Positions 63,662 to 64,000 of a stretch of DNA of 64,000 nucleotides are shown in pieces. Source of the stretch: Megachile rotundata (taxonomy: Eukaryota > Arthropoda > Insecta > Hymenoptera > Megachilidae); the NCBI RefSeq assembly GCF_050947335.1, contig NW_027473342.1, positions 62,001-126,000 of the forward strand. Reading direction: 5' to 3'. The notes under the pieces are model-generated. The model was not told where the DNA came from. It made no database searches and worked only from the letters and a program-made list of their open reading frames with translations. Every line of letters begins with the position of its first letter. The first letter of the stretch is position 1. Position numbers and translations under genes: made by a program.

Positions 63662-64000
63662 ACACAATCACACAATCACACAATCTCACAATCACACAAT
63701 CACACAATCACACAATCACACAATCACACAATCACACAATCACACAATCACACAATCACACAATGACACAATCACACAATCACACAATCACACAATCACA
63801 CAACCACACAATCACACAAGCACACAGTCACTCAATCACACAATCACACACTCACACAATCACACAGTCACAATCACACAATCACACAATCACACAATCA
63901 CACACTCACACAATCACACACTCACACAATCACACAGTCACAATCACACAGTCACAATCACACAATCACACAATAACACAATCACACAATCACACAATCA

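Larger units (their letters stand above)
1..64000 (+). repeat. Simple satellite array, octamer ACACAATC
   Basis: The entire window is made of tandem copies of ACACAATC and close variants, in one orientation and with no unique sequence between them. A 14-bp form, ACAATC plus ACACAATC, is interspersed. Perfect octamer runs rarely exceed about 240 bp before a variant interrupts them. The + strand is A/C-rich and nearly devoid of G; G appears only in variant units such as ACACAGTC, ACACAAGC and ACGGTC. All three + frames of the octamer are free of stops, while the complement GATTGTGT puts a TGA in every frame every 24 bp, so long open frames occur only on the + strand. There are no RNA genes, promoters, terminators, transposons or other gene-like sequence in any stretch. 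Array type is certain; species and chromosomal location cannot be told from the sequence. Confidence 0.98.
59450..64000 (+). repeat. Higher-order repeat family D, copy 3 (runs off the window)
   Basis: Matches 42.9-47.47 kb with the same markers in the same order and the same 1205-bp spacing between its CpG modules. The match is still intact at base 64000, so the copy continues outside the window. Its left edge lies just after a CAGAGTCAC variant near 59,440. Confidence 0.9.

Noticed and set aside
1..64000. Telomere repeat array
   Set aside because: The unit GATTGTGT does not match the TTAGGG, TTTAGGG or TTAGG families, and no terminal structure or subtelomeric gene is seen. An unusual telomere or subtelomere type cannot be excluded, but nothing in the sequence supports it.
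12700..64000. Near-identical multi-kilobase copies as pure assembly artefacts
   Set aside because: Most copies carry private substitutions and octamer differences, which argues that they are real. The exact 1136-bp pair and the 16.5-kb pair remain open to this explanation and are flagged in the findings.

Overview
The whole 64 kb is one uninterrupted simple-sequence satellite array. I found no gene, RNA gene, transposon, CRISPR array or unique sequence. The basic unit is the octamer ACACAATC (GATTGTGT on the other strand). A 14-bp variant, hexamer ACAATC plus octamer, is mixed in, along with a small set of recurring point variants (ACACAACC, ACACAGTC, ACACACTC, ACACAAGC, CACCTAATC, CACATAATC). 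The + strand is almost free of G; a pure octamer is 50% A, 37.5% C and 12.5% T. A homogeneous array this long, with kilobase-scale internal duplication, points to eukaryotic heterochromatin or subtelomeric satellite. The sequence does not identify the species: there is no unique flank, no TTAGGG-type telomere repeat and no transposon.

Above the octamer there is clear higher-order structure. (1) A CpG-containing module of about 200 bp occurs 28 times, always in the same orientation and always starting at a GATTGCACAATC motif. It comes in two main subtypes (GATCAC or GATGAC at the third GAT repeat) plus short and truncated forms. (2) A second CpG module containing ACGGCC occurs 7 times and is always followed 116 bp later by CATACAATCCC. 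(3) A CTAGATC marker occurs 12 times, all in the first 33 kb. (4) An out-of-register GTACACAC variant occurs more than 40 times.

These markers show multi-kilobase direct duplications. Family A is a 4.2-kb tandem pair (about 0.1-4.3 and 4.3-8.6 kb). Family B is a 5.4-kb pair 8.15 kb apart (about 7.5-12.9 and 15.6-21.0 kb). A tandem pair at exactly 1136 bp lies at 12.7-15.0 kb. Family C is a 4.92-kb tandem pair (27.4-32.35 and 32.35-37.3 kb) with an older relative at 21.0-25.9 kb. Family D has three copies (38.2-41.9, 42.9-47.5 and 59.45-64.0 kb). Two smaller pairs lie in 51.5-59 kb. Between copies, marker spacing mostly differs by multiples of 8 bp (octamer gain or loss) or 14 bp. This suggests replication slippage on top of large unequal exchanges or segmental amplification.

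The long + strand open reading frames (up to 1782 codons of an HNHTITQS-type repeat) follow from the arithmetic of a stop-free octamer and are not genes. I found no convincing new genetic system. The notable content is the nested architecture of the array and its regularly marked CpG modules.
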